Below, one piece after another: positions 1 to 11,005 of a stretch of 64,000 nt of DNA (its first letter is position 1; every line of letters starts with the position of its first letter). The notes under the pieces are model-generated. The model saw only the letters and a list, made by a program, of their open reading frames with translations, had not been told where the DNA came from and did no database searches. The translations under genes were made by a program, and so were the position numbers. Origin of the DNA: Topomyia yanbarensis (taxonomy: Eukaryota > Arthropoda > Insecta > Diptera > Culicidae); contig NC_080670.1 of NCBI RefSeq assembly GCF_030247195.1, positions 28,227,497 to 28,291,496 on the forward strand, given 5' to 3'.

Positions 1-2039
1 TGTTGGTGGTCCGAAAGAGGACCGATATGATTGGTGGTTCGCGAGACAGCAGAAGTTATTTCAAGCTTGTATACTTTACCCGCGGCACGGCATATTTGGT
101 TGTCGTCACTTCCATCGATTTTGCAAAATTTGTCTCGTGAGACGGAACGAGATCCACTGAGAGATTGCTGGCTGCAGTCCTATTAACCCGCAAAAAAGGG
201 AACAAATTTCACGACGAAAATATGAAATAATTTTGAGCGGCCTAAGATAAGCATGAACCGTACTGAAGAACTTACTTTGTATGACTACCTTATTAGCTCT
301 TCGTACAATTGATTATGAGCGGCGGTATGTAGTGCGTCAAAATTTATTGTCTGTACGGTGCATTTACCGAGTGCTATAAAAAGCAGGGGGTGTCACTCCT
401 GTCGTCCGTTATGAAGATATACAGACTTTTACACTAGTCAACATATGATGGGCCTAGCCGCTTCTAGGCCCATGTTGCCCGTGCAATAGCATTCGGTTGT
501 TTTGATTTTAACAAAGGCAGATGTTGGCTAGGACAAAATAGCTGCCTAGCAGGGGCCTGATAAAAAGAGATTGGAACGTAGTATGTTTGGTAGAACCAAA
601 ATTCTACCAAACATACTATTCAGCTAAATCCAAATATTATTTCGCAAATAAAGTAAAGTTTTTGAGAAATGTGCCAAATTTCATCCAAATCGAATAGGGT
701 CGTGCCCAATTCTCACTATTCCTGTTATATTTCCCGTAGATTTGCTCTATTGTGTTAAGATCTTTTTTAGCGCACAGTGGAACATATGTGCTCATACCAA
801 CTTCACCTTGGGTATCATGTACTTCTCTCTTGGTGTCATTCAGGACTGTATTATTGTCGTTCTATATTGGAGCTTGTGGGTTTTCTTGCCCATTTCACCC
901 TCGGATCATGATTATGAACCCGTCGGTCGCTGATGGTGCTGGCTGCTGATGTGGAGGTGCTGGATACAACTTTGCAGTTATCATTTTTCGCTGAAAAGCA
1001 GCCCCACATTCTTATCAACCGTTTGTATACCGTTCAGGTAATAATATTAATGACTGTGCGTTGGATTTGCATGTCGTAGATTTTTCTTAGTTTCCGAGTA
1101 TGGTTTTTCGTAATACACCGTCTGATCTGAGTCGTTAATTATTGCGACACTTTTAAGCTTGCATATTCTTTAGAGCGTATTGTCTACATACGCTGCGTTT
1201 TGCAGTTGTCAGTAAAATTCCGATCGAGATAGAAGAAATTCGGAAACCGTGTACCCGTATGCAAAATCCTGCGTTGTCGCATCGCTTCTTGGGAAAACTG
1301 ATGGACATAAATCATTCGACCGACCGTCTCAATGGCCCTTGAAAGTTTCGAGGAGCAGATGACAGTGGACTACAAATTATGAGCTAACCGCAAGCCGCAA
1401 GCAACGCGTTAAAAAACTGGCAGAGCGCTGATAGCTCATTTCAAGAGGATTTCGAACATTTCAACACGGAATTCGCCAAAAAAGTTAGGTTTCGCAGTTT
1501 CATCGAGAGGACTACAGACAATCTTGAGTGAAAAAAGTTGCTGAACTCTCCAAATCGGAACGAACATCTACAGAGTATTGCCAAAACCCGCCCGAAAACA
1601 ACACGATGCTTCGAATGAAGTACAAGTTCTGCGTCATTGATGATAAGACCAGCATCAAAGCAGATTTCAAACAGTTGACGGGACAAGTTTGATGTGGAAG
1701 GACATTTCAAATACTGTCGAAATTCGCTTCGAAGTAACTGATTCGAAGTTCATATAAAATCAGCTCCCGATTCAAATACTGTCACACACGACCAGGTGTT
1801 TTAGGTTCTTTTGTTAAATGTATCTTTGCCTTGGTCAATTTTTGTGCCTTTTATCGGTACCGTATAATTCATGTGATGGAACTGGATAAAGGTGACTTCC
1901 GTAAGCCTGTGTTCCGTTTACGTGACGAATGAAAAAAATTAAAGTCACGTGAATAAAAAAAAACAACCTATGCTCCGTTTTCACCTTCAGTGTTTCTCCT
2001 CGAAAATGTTTAGCCTAATACGAAGTGATCTTAAGTCAA
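1..2039. other. AT-rich sequence without a recognised gene
   Basis: I see no coding region in this stretch; the open frames are under 90 codons, overlap on both strands and resemble no family. A segment near 205-300 (with the phrase attttgagcggcc) recurs near 39,583-39,665, and a segment near 605-640 (catacta, tcagctaaatc) recurs near 41,147-41,180. Both are therefore pieces of dispersed repeats. The rest is unassigned. Confidence 0.6.
580..617. repeat. Perfect 16-bp-arm palindrome
   Basis: The arms AGTATGTTTGGTAGAA (580-595) and TTCTACCAAACATACT (602-617) are exact reverse complements around a 6-base loop. A related sequence to the right arm and its right flank occurs near 41,143-41,180, so this is probably the end or centre of a small dispersed element rather than a host regulatory hairpin. 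Confidence 0.75.
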
Positions 2040-2089
2040 TTATGCTATTTTCTGCTTAGTGGAGATAAAAATAAGGAGAACATTTTTTA

Positions 2090-2205
2090 AAACCACATTT
2101 GCGCGTTCACATAACCTACCTCTAAATTAATAATGGAACTTGTGTTTCAACTTCGTGTCATCAGGATCCGTCACTAACTTAGTGATAGTACTAAGAGAGC
2201 GCCCG
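2090..2205. mobile_element. Truncated MITE end, same family as the element at 10.7 kb
   Basis: The stretch with aaaccacatttgcgcgtt, then gtttcaacttcgtgtcatca and cactaacttagtga, matches the right end of the MITE at 10,705-10,888 together with its flank, in inverted orientation. Only one end is visible here; downstream sequence (2,210-2,340) does not return to the other terminus. A weaker match to the same end lies near 61,888-61,925. Confidence 0.5.
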
Positions 2206-2999
2206 ATTGACGCCAGCCAAAAAAAAACGAAATTGCGATTTGCGATTCTGAGCGAACCCCTAATCCTGCGCGCTGTCTCGCATTCAACGGTAATTGTGTT
2301 TGGCCGGAGCACCACGTTTTGCTGCTGAGAATCACTCATATCGTCAGATCACGTGGACGAATGTGGAATTCGCTACAAATTATGTCATTCGTCCCGTTAT
2401 TAAGTAAACTGAGTATCGTGACTGTTGTTTTCGGGAGTTGAAAACAGGCTCATTTTTAGATACCTAAACTGCATTATTAGTTTATTCCTGATCGTCTATA
2501 TTGCTTCGTTTTTTTTTGTATTTTGTCGTGACCAACGACTTATTTTTCAATATAGGAGCTCCTTTTCACAATTCTGGAAGAATACTCATGTAAGTTTTGG
2601 AACGTTTATATCTTTTGTTGAACTGCACAATTTTATCGAAAATATTTTCAGCAATGTTGTAATAAATTTCGGAATTATGTACGACATGCATTAATAACTA
2701 AAAAAAAATGCAAAATCCTACGAAAATCACTCGGAAAGGTGAAAATTTCCAGTCCATTTCAATCATAGCCGTCTATGTGGTGCACCAACCGAGCTGTAAA
2801 GTGATGAAATATTTTAAATATAGCTGCGCTACAGATTTGTTTCTATTATAATTCATATTGAGCTGTTTGGAACGGACGAGGCATCTCCTCAAATTGCTGT
2901 GGCATACCGAGAAGGAAATAAATTTGTGATGCCATTTTTTAATTTCCGATGGGAGGAAAGCAGCATACACATGGAAAAAAAGATTTCAAAGCGTCCGAC

Positions 3000-3815
3000 C
3001 GAAGCTTGTTCGTGATTGGTTCCCGCTACTTTCATGCAACGAGCCGCAATTCTTGAACAGAAACAATTGCGATTTTAGTCGAAAGCCGCTATATAACCTT
3101 CCCGAGCAAATACTCATGGGTTCAAATACCACATAGCCCCTTGAAAAGACCTTAAACATGGTCCGTGCCAAGATTCACAACCATCAAGACACCATAAAAT
3201 GGTCTCAATAACCCATAAATACACCAACATATGGTATTTTATATGGGATCTACCGGACCATGGTGATGGTATTTTCATGGGTTGAACCCATTTCAAACAC
3301 CCATGCCAAACCCCATGAACATGGGTGTATTATGGGCTTTTCGTTTGCTCGGGTTGCCGGAGGCCCGGTTTTCGGAAGACTGCTTATTAACACCGGAAGA
3401 GAAGACGAATATTAGGATGCGGCCGTTTCCGTGGATTGATTGCAGTATTTCTTTTGCGCTGCTCCGTGCTGGTAACCGGAGTCAGTCGGAACAAACATCT
3501 CCCATCAGGAGAATATTTTCGTTGATAATTAAACTAGCCTTTATCAGCAATTTCAAACCAGTTGAAAGAATTAAATTTTGAAACCGTTTCCTGCATCAAC
3601 TATTATTTTTATGTTCGATGAGTGGAAAGTGTAGATGGAAAAAAACCGTAACTCGTTCGTGATTGGTTCCCGCTACTTTCATGCATCGAGCCGCAAATCT
3701 TGAACAGAAACAATTGCGATTTTAGGTTATATCAACGATATCAACAAGAAGAAAGAATACGATTAATAGGAAGCGGTCGTCTCGGTGGACTGACTGCATT
3801 ATTTAGTTAGTGAGG
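3000..3815. repeat. Direct duplication interrupted by a MITE
   Basis: A block beginning gttcgtgattggttcccgct at about 3,010 recurs at about 3,657 with few differences over roughly 70 bp. After both copies come related stretches (gaagacgaatattaggatgcgg near 3,401 and gaatacgattaataggaagcgg near 3,755). The two copies are therefore a diverged direct duplication of about 400 bp. The first copy is longer because a MITE (3,101-3,353) sits in it. Confidence 0.6.
3101..3353. mobile_element. 253-bp MITE with CCCGAGCAAA termini
   Basis: The ends are CCCGAGCAAA and TTTGCTCGGG, exact reverse complements. Inside, ATGGG/CCCAT motifs are scattered on both strands, so the whole element can fold into a hairpin. 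It encodes nothing credible. The same CCCGAGC terminus bounds the 691-bp element at 31,328-32,018. The target duplication is not clear here (flanks ..acctt and ttgcc). Confidence 0.7.
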
Positions 3816-5799
3816 TCGACTGGTTTGGGTTTCAGGTGTTATTTTGTACAGTATGGTGTCATCTGGTATAGTAAAACAGAAATTTATCTATTTATCTAAC
3901 GTTTCGGCTCATGTACTTAGCCTGGGCGAATTTCTTTTTGAAAGTATCTTGAATTATGAAAATTTGAGTATTCTCCACTAAAGTACCCTTTTTATGATTT
4001 TGAAGCATTTTTCATGAATCGGTTTAGTACTTGACGTCAAACATTTGAAAGCTTGACGTTTCTAAACAACTGACAACATGTATTTCCCTAACGTTCAGTA
4101 TATTGTCGATCGACGGTTTGCCTCCCTAACACAAATACACACACACACGCGAATACAAACGACGCACGGGATATTGCAAACAACGAACGCATCTGCCGAC
4201 CAGGTCTCGCATTCTGGAACCGCATCAATTTGCCGGCAGCACACGAACACGCACCACCATCCATCAAGCGTACATACGCATACACACATACAAACAAGCC
4301 GGATGCGTGTTCCTCTGCCCGCAGCAACGCAAAGAAAGGTACCTCCCTGTCTACCTACCTACCTACCTACACACCGGCATCGGGTTCCGTCAGCACCCCG
4401 ACCGGGTAGCAGGCCTAACATTTTGTCCTTGAAATTGTTCGCAATTTTTTGCCTTCTTTTTCGCAATCGTTCTTTTTTGTTATGATGCTTCTCCGCGTAC
4501 CGCGGTCCACCCTCCCCCCCCCCTTGGTGCCGGTCGCTGTCGGCGACTATCATTCGCTCAGCATTTGCCCGGCGCGGTATACGTACATTGAGTTCGTAAA
4601 TGATGCGGCGATAGGACGATTCATTACCTAAATTATCGCGAAAATTCATTTTGGTATTGTTTTTTTCGTGAGACTGTAACTTGTAACTTTACGAAAAAAC
4701 TTTCCAGATATATTCCTGTAAAATTGGACCTTCTGTTGAATTTTTCTAAAGGAAAATTAAAATAACCCGAAAAAACGTTCGTCAGTGACAATTGGTAAAT
4801 GTTAAAAAATCAGAAAAATTCGCGAAAAATTGCACGCCCCCGAACACGTTCGCCCTGTGCGTGAATCGTCCTAAAATCAAAAAAAAACGGCAGCGCAGAT
4901 GCGTGTGCACAGATAAACCGTGGATTCGCAGCAGGCTGGGCCCGGGATGTTGTTGGTGGGCATTGCTGGATTGGATGGAATCCATGGAAACCAGTTTTTT
5001 ATTCCCTCGGCACATTCTGAATGTCAGTTGTTTCGTTCAGGCGCTCGCTCGTTTTTCCGTTTGTTGTTTTTCATATCGTCGCTAGTTTTAGCCCGTAGTT
5101 GCGACTTTTTTTTAGGTCTGTTCGGTTCAATTTGTTCGCGTATGTTTTTTTTGTGATATTTTACTTTTCGTTCTGCTTGAGTCATCTGGTTGGGGAGAGA
5201 TTTGATCCTTGTTGTGTCTATAGGAATACTTTTTTCCTCTATTAAGCAACTATTAATCATAATTGTTATTCACCAGGTCGAGTGGCGCAGTTCCATTCAT
5301 AACCTGAAAGGAACAAATTTATTTATTTTTTATTCTGGAGATTTTTAATAGCGTATTTAACCAAATCACTGATTGATGTCCACGAAAAATAATCTAAGGT
5401 AAAGTTCGACATCAAGACACGAAGTTCCGATGGTAACCATTTCATAAAGGTCCAGTTTATTACGTATCAACACAATATCGCAGTTAGGTAATGTAGCAAA
5501 ACAAGCAAGCACAACAACATGCTATGAAAAGAAGTGGAATTCGTCTCAAACAGAATTAGTAAACTGAAAACGTAGCATTCCATCTTTCTTGACATTGATT
5601 CATATTACTCCTTATTGTCAGACCACGCAGTGTACCTATGAGAATCGAATCCCTCAGTACCAGTAAAATACCGGTACTCGAATTTTTTTTTGTTCAATTT
5701 ATACACTTCTAGCCAAGCTCTTTGCATCTTTTTTCTTTATTCGGCATGTTATGATTTCTTTTATTAGTATATCTCTACTATACGCTATCTATACTCATA
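3816..5799. other. No recognised gene; simple repeats
   Basis: This stretch has CA-rich low complexity (4,134-4,300), a CTAC tetranucleotide run at 4,351-4,370, a C-rich run near 4,512 and many T tracts. Open frames of 60-135 codons exist on both strands but overlap each other and follow the simple repeats, so I do not call them genes. It may be single-copy intronic or intergenic DNA. Confidence 0.5.
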
Positions 5800-7340
5800 T
5801 AGGTACAAACGCTCGTGGCCTTCGCGATAACACAAACCTGGCCACAATCGCGACCATGCAATTGCAATAGTCCACACATACTTACGCTCGCGATTTTGCC
5901 TACAAGGAAACACCCCGGTAATTAAGTAAACGTAGAATCCTTAAACTTCCAAACGCGGTCTCAAACATTAACCCACCACTCGCGCGATCATGAAACGGTC
6001 ACGTTTCAGGCTGGACTAATGCCTTCAGTTGAACCAATCAAAAAAGTGACGCTCATATTCACGAAACAACACATGACTAACATGGTGACATGACCTGGAA
6101 CTCAAGTGATATGGGGAAACGGACTATCAGTAAAAATTAAGCATCAGATTCACGGTCCGCGCGCGATCAAACAAGAATACACGCTAAATCATTATAAAAT
6201 CAAAATTATACACGCGAAGTCACATACACGTGACAAACACGTTAATATACAAATGCTTGAGCCCTTCGCGACCATCCCGCGACCTACACCCGCGATCTCG
6301 TAAACATGCTAACATCCCGGTGATAAAGTGAATGTATCAGCTCCTACAAATTTTCAAACGCGGTCTCAAGCGTGAACCTAAAAACTCCCGCACTCGCACG
6401 ATCATGAATCGGTCACTTCCGGATGTTTCTATCCTTGATATCAGCAGCCTAGGTCCATGCCTTCAATTGGATCAATTAAAAAAAGAAAGCTCTCATATCC
6501 ACTGGACACCACGTTACATGGCGACATGACCGAGGACTCTAGTGATATGGGGTCACTTACTCCCTGTCAGAATGTGAATTGTACACCAAAAACTAACTAT
6601 CAGAATGAAGGTCCGCGTGACCATCCAAGACCGCACGCGTATATAGGAAATGCTACACGGTTACAAAATACAGTCTTGCACACGCGAAGTCACATGAACG
6701 CGAGCACACGTGACAAACACGTTAACATACGAACGCTTAAGCCCTTCGCGATGAACAACGCACGCCTACGTTCGCGATCGCGCAAACTTAGTAACACCCC
6801 GGTAATAAGGATAACGTTTTAGAACTTACGAAGTTTCAAACGCTGTCTCAAACGCGAACCTACAAACGTCCGTTTTCGCGTGCTCATGAATCGATCACGT
6901 CCGGAAATCATTACTCTCTGTCCTAATAACTTAGCTTCAATACATTCAGTAGGACCAATCAAAAAATAAAGCTCATATCCACTAGACAACACGTTCCATG
7001 GCGACATCACCGGGAACTCTAGTGATATGGAAGATCTCACTCTCTTCTAGCATCTTAGCTGTACACCAAAAATAAAGTTTTAGATTCACGGTCCGCGCGC
7101 CATCGCGATCGAACACATTAACGTACAAATGCTCGAGCTCTTCGCGATGATACACACGATCGCGAGTCCCCACGCCCGCACATACCTGAACCGTACAATG
7201 AATTTCACATTCAGAATCACGGCCCGCTACAATTGGCCTGAGGCAGTGTTTTAGTGGGCGACATTGCCTGTCTCGTCTGCCAAATTGTAGTATGTGATTC
7301 TCACGGAGAGCCCTTCCGAGAACCTAGCTCTACAGCTCCA
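5800..7340. repeat. Family A: tandem ~400-480 bp repeat units plus a terminal segment
   Basis: The landmark CCTTCGCGA recurs near 5,818, 6,259, 6,740 and 7,139, giving spacings of about 441, 481 and 399 bp. Between landmarks the same blocks recur in order: ccggtgat(t)aa, caaacgcggtctcaaac, atgaatcggtcac, ccttcagttggaccaat, and a block with cactgga then catggcgacat and actctagtgatatgg. The last unit is followed by a distinctive tail at about 7,190-7,340. That tail reappears after the family A copy ending near 27,710, which suggests a defined element end. No protein is encoded. CpG-rich phrases such as TTCGCGA are unusually dense compared with the neighbourhood. I do not recognise the family. 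Confidence 0.75.
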
Positions 7341-7539
7341 GAAGGACAACACTCGAAAAAAAAATTGTCCTGGCGGTAGAGTTGCGCATAAATTTCCTAG
7401 CGAAAGGTGGCGCTACGACTTCGTTCATATGTTCGCTCCGCGCTTATGGCCTTTATGTATGGCAATAATTGGTGCCTAAAATTTAACTCATAAATACATA
7501 AATCATAAATTTACCTGGTTTCTCTTTTGTCATTTCGTG
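7341..7539. other. Short unassigned spacer
   Basis: Sequence between the end of family A and the degraded RTE element. No coding or repeat signal was recognised. Confidence 0.4.
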
Positions 7540-10015
7540 CTATAAGCCCAGCTCACTGTGTCTGCGCCATTCTCCATTTTCTACTGTGTTGTGTTGAACG
7601 CAGAATTGTTCTCCCAAACAAACCGAGCACTCGATACTCTGCTTTCTTCAACATCCATGTCTCATAGCCATACAAAGCAACAAGGAGTATCAGCGATTTG
7701 AATAAAGTAAGACTTTAGCTGACTACGTAAACCATATTCGCAGCAGTAACATGCGTTTTTCCTTCGCGGCTAACATCGTTATCATATGTCACTAGTGTTC
7801 TAAGATATATAAATTTGTTATACCGGTACCGCATTTCCACCTCTAACCGAACACGACTGCCACATTCTCTACCAGCTACCACGTACTTTGTCTTGTCAGA
7901 GTTTATAGTCAACCGCTTCCTACAGTTTCCATTTTAAAAGGCAAAAATGCCTCTTCCACTGCTCTGCGATCAATGCCAATGATGTCGATATTGATCGTAA
8001 AACCAAGAAGCACGTGAGATTTCGTGATGAAGGTTCCGTTCCTTTGCACATCAGATCTTCGTATCGCTTGATTTTATCCCGTCCAGCTTAAGGGACCGTT
8101 CATATACCACGTGGACAAAAACAAACCTTTCGTTTTAAGCCCCTCCTTCCCCATCGTGGACAAGCGTGGACAATTCCTGTACCCCAGTTTTCCCAATTTT
8201 TTCGGGTAGTTTCATAAAAATGAGTTTTCAGAAAATTTTTCTGTGTTAGACTACTATGGCAAAGAAGGACTTAATGAAAATCGTTCAAACTTCAACCACA
8301 GAGTCTTTAGTCTTTTGTGAAATTTCCATGGAAATATCTCATTTGAGGGATTCCATGAGAAACCGGCCGACCGCAAAATATGACCATCGTCGATTCGAAC
8401 GAAACTTTGCAGGTGTGTTCGCTGTATGAATCTCCATGATATTCTCTGGCAATTGGAATATTTTGATACAAGAGTAATTTTTCAAAAGGGCGTAAACGTT
8501 TCTACGTGTATGAATTTCAATTTTTTTTTGTTCGATTACTGTATTTTATACAGCAAAACTATCTGAGAACAAGTTACAGGGAATGAATACTTCTGTCCGA
8601 AAAAAATATACACTGAATAAAATGTGTCATTTTTCAAAAAAACAAAAATTTATGATAAAAATTTAAATTGCGAAAAAAACCCATTTTTTTAAATTTTTTA
8701 TATTTTGTTACCAAAAACCTAAAGAGAAAAGAAACATTTTGATTGTGATTGCATTATGGAGAAAAAATCGGTAAAACAGTTTTTCTAACAATAACTTCGT
8801 ACATGTTTTTAAATTTCATACTAATTGTCATACAAAATTGTAATTTTATTACAGAATATAATTCTAAGCACCATTTAAAATCAAAATGCATTTAACAAAA
8901 GTCTTCCAAAATGCGATAGTTTTCGAGATATTTGAAATTTTGCTACTTCAAAAACAATTAATTCGTGTAATTATGCTCTTTTTAAAAGTTATTCGCGTTA
9001 CCCCATCAAAAAATGTCAAAAATTTAATGTTTATCGTTTTAAAGACGTAAAAGCAACCTTTTTAGTGTATTTGGATCATGGAGAAGCTTTCAATAAAAAA
9101 GTTTTCCTAACAACAACTTTTGACATTTTTTTATAATACTTACTATTTGCAGTCAAAAATACAATTTTCTTTTTGAATATGATTCTAAACGCCATTTTAA
9201 ATCGAAATGCTCTTAACAAAAATTTTCTAAAATGTAGTAGTTCTCGAGATATTTTAACTTTTGTTTTAACAACACAATTATTTTGTTTTATTACGACATT
9301 TTCATAAGTTAGTCGCGTTTCTCTATATGAAAGGCCCCTACTCAGTTTCTGAAATCATGCTCAACCATTATCTGGCACAGTTCATTTCGTTCTACTGAAT
9401 CATACGCCGCCTTGAAATCCACAAACAGATGGTGAGACCGGAAGTTGTATTTCCGGAATATATCTAGAATCCATTGTTGATCGTCCTTCTCGAAACTCGC
9501 TTTGATATTCGCCGACAAAGCATTCAGCCAACAGGCGCAGTCTCCTCAAAGGAACACGACTACATTGTGGGCGGCATTAAGGATCGTTATGCCTCGAAAG
9601 ATATTATGCTCGAGTTTGTAGTCTTTCTTGAAGATAGGATCATTCAACCAATCCGAAGGTATTCTTTCTACCACGCAGATCATCCCGATCACGGAGTGGA
9701 TTGTTTCTCATAGCCGATCACTTCTTAGACTTTCAGAAGTTCACCCAGCATTCCGCCCTTCCCAACGGTCTTATCGTTTTTAAGCTCTCGGATAATCTTC
9801 CGTTTAGAAATCAGTGAACAATCCCTTGCTAATCGCCGGGTTCACTCACTCAAAAAAAAACATTCGGTCAAATAACGTACGTTACTGCACGAAACTAACC
9901 TTTTATAGAACACTTACTGAACCGATTGTCTTATCTACAATGCCAGTCTTATCGAGACTGCATCCGTTGTGGCGATCCCCTACCTTTTTAATTGTCAACA
10001 GACGCCAAGATCATA
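7540..10015 (-). pseudogene. RTE-clade non-LTR retrotransposon, reverse transcriptase remnant
   Basis: Reading the minus strand from high to low coordinates gives reverse transcriptase pieces in the expected order. A 'GDRHNG' motif lies near 9,985. A 'GEYQSEFREGRSTMD' finger motif lies near 9,475-9,520, and the catalytic A-box 'LFVDFKAAYDS' near 9,405-9,440. After an interruption comes a region reading 'LLGFTINIDIIG' then 'RRAVEEAF' (about 7,950-8,020), and last the thumb-like stretch with 'DKTKYVVAGRE' (7,715-7,912). Family members have FADD where this copy has FTIN, so the catalytic C-box is lost. Stops and frame changes are frequent. About 75-80 residues of the palm appear to be missing where the 8,092-9,338 element lies. 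Assignment to RTE is by recognition of these motifs. Confidence 0.8.
8092..9338. mobile_element. 1.25-kb non-coding inverted-repeat element inside the RTE remnant
   Basis: The left end GGGACCGTTCATATA and the reverse complement of the right end, GGGGCCTTTCATATA, match at 13 of 15 positions. The interior is AT-rich and non-coding. It contains two diverged copies of a ~310 bp module (about 8,700-9,005 and 9,010-9,320). Each module runs through a (t)catggagaa-type motif, a 'ctaacaacaactt'-type motif, then 'aacaaaa(g/t)t(c/t)ttc(c/t)aaaatg' and 'tcgagatatt'. Superfamily is not assigned; the flanking target duplication is not evident. Confidence 0.6.
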
Positions 10016-10019
10016 TAAA

Positions 10020-10704
10020 TTCAAGCGTTTCACCCGCACTTGATTTTTATCGTAATTAATGAAATTTGAAAAATTACTAAAAAATCAAATAGAAATTTGT
10101 TGAGTATGAAATGCCGCCCCTGATTTTCCGCTCGTGGCGGTTGCCCTCTTCGCCCCCCCCCCCCCCTATCGCCGCCACTGAATTGCGACTTTCTTCAAAT
10201 TCGATAGCTAGAAAGTAGAACTACTCTCGTGCACAAACCACTAAACAGTAGCCTAATGCAACAAAGTACTTTACCTACTCCTCTCGTTTTGCATAACATT
10301 ACTCCTTCAGCCCTTCTTGGTAGCTACTGTCTATTCCACCCGTCAGCAAAAAAAAACCAGATTCATTAGGTACTAAATCGGTGCTCGTTCTTTTATAGAT
10401 AAAGACTAGACAGCAAACCGAATGGTGACAATACATAGGCCCACATAGGCTAATTATATCGGCACACAGCGAATAGTGCGAATTTTGCGTATGAAATACT
10501 AGTAAAAATCATGTTTTCAGTTATTTTCCGTCCGTTTGTAAATACTAAGAATTTAATATGTTTTGGTAGTTGGTTCCTCATAACTTCGGAGGTATAAGAA
10601 ATTTCAAATTACATTTGTATATTTATTTAAAATTTTAATGAAATACAGTTCGGACATCGGAGCTCTAAAATTAATTTGTTTAATACATACTAGCATCATT
10701 GAAA
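10020..10704. other. No recognised gene
   Basis: AT-rich sequence with a 14-base C run at 10,153-10,166. No coding or repeat structure was recognised. Confidence 0.5.
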
Positions 10705-10888
10705 GTTATGTCAATTGCGTTTCTACTTCCTCTCATCAGAATCCGACACTAACTTAGTGACAGGCCTAAGCTAGTGCCGGATTAACGCTAGCTTCAATAG
10801 AGAAAACACTGTGTTTTTGAGAAAACCGCTAGCCACTATGTTAGTGTCGGTTTCTGATGAAACGAAGTCGAAACGCAAATTCCATAAC
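10705..10888. mobile_element. 184-bp MITE with long terminal inverted repeats
   Basis: Left terminus GTTATGTCAATTGCGTTTC and the reverse complement of the right terminus, GTTATGGAATTTGCGTTTC, match closely. The similarity continues inward through ATCAGAA(a/t)CCGACACTAAC. The centre also carries cagtgttttctc-type sequence. A truncated relative lies at 2,090-2,205. The flanking 'ctccttagtggagaa' and 'cttcactaaggagaa' (10,945-11,005) form a second short hairpin next to it. Confidence 0.65.
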
Positions 10889-11005
10889 TAATTTAGTGAC
10901 ATGTTTTGTGCCCTTAACGCGCAAATGTGGTTTAAAACAATTTTCTCCTTAGTGGAGAAAAAAAAGTTTTTACCCAGATTTCTCTTCACTAAGGAGAAAT
11001 ATAGC

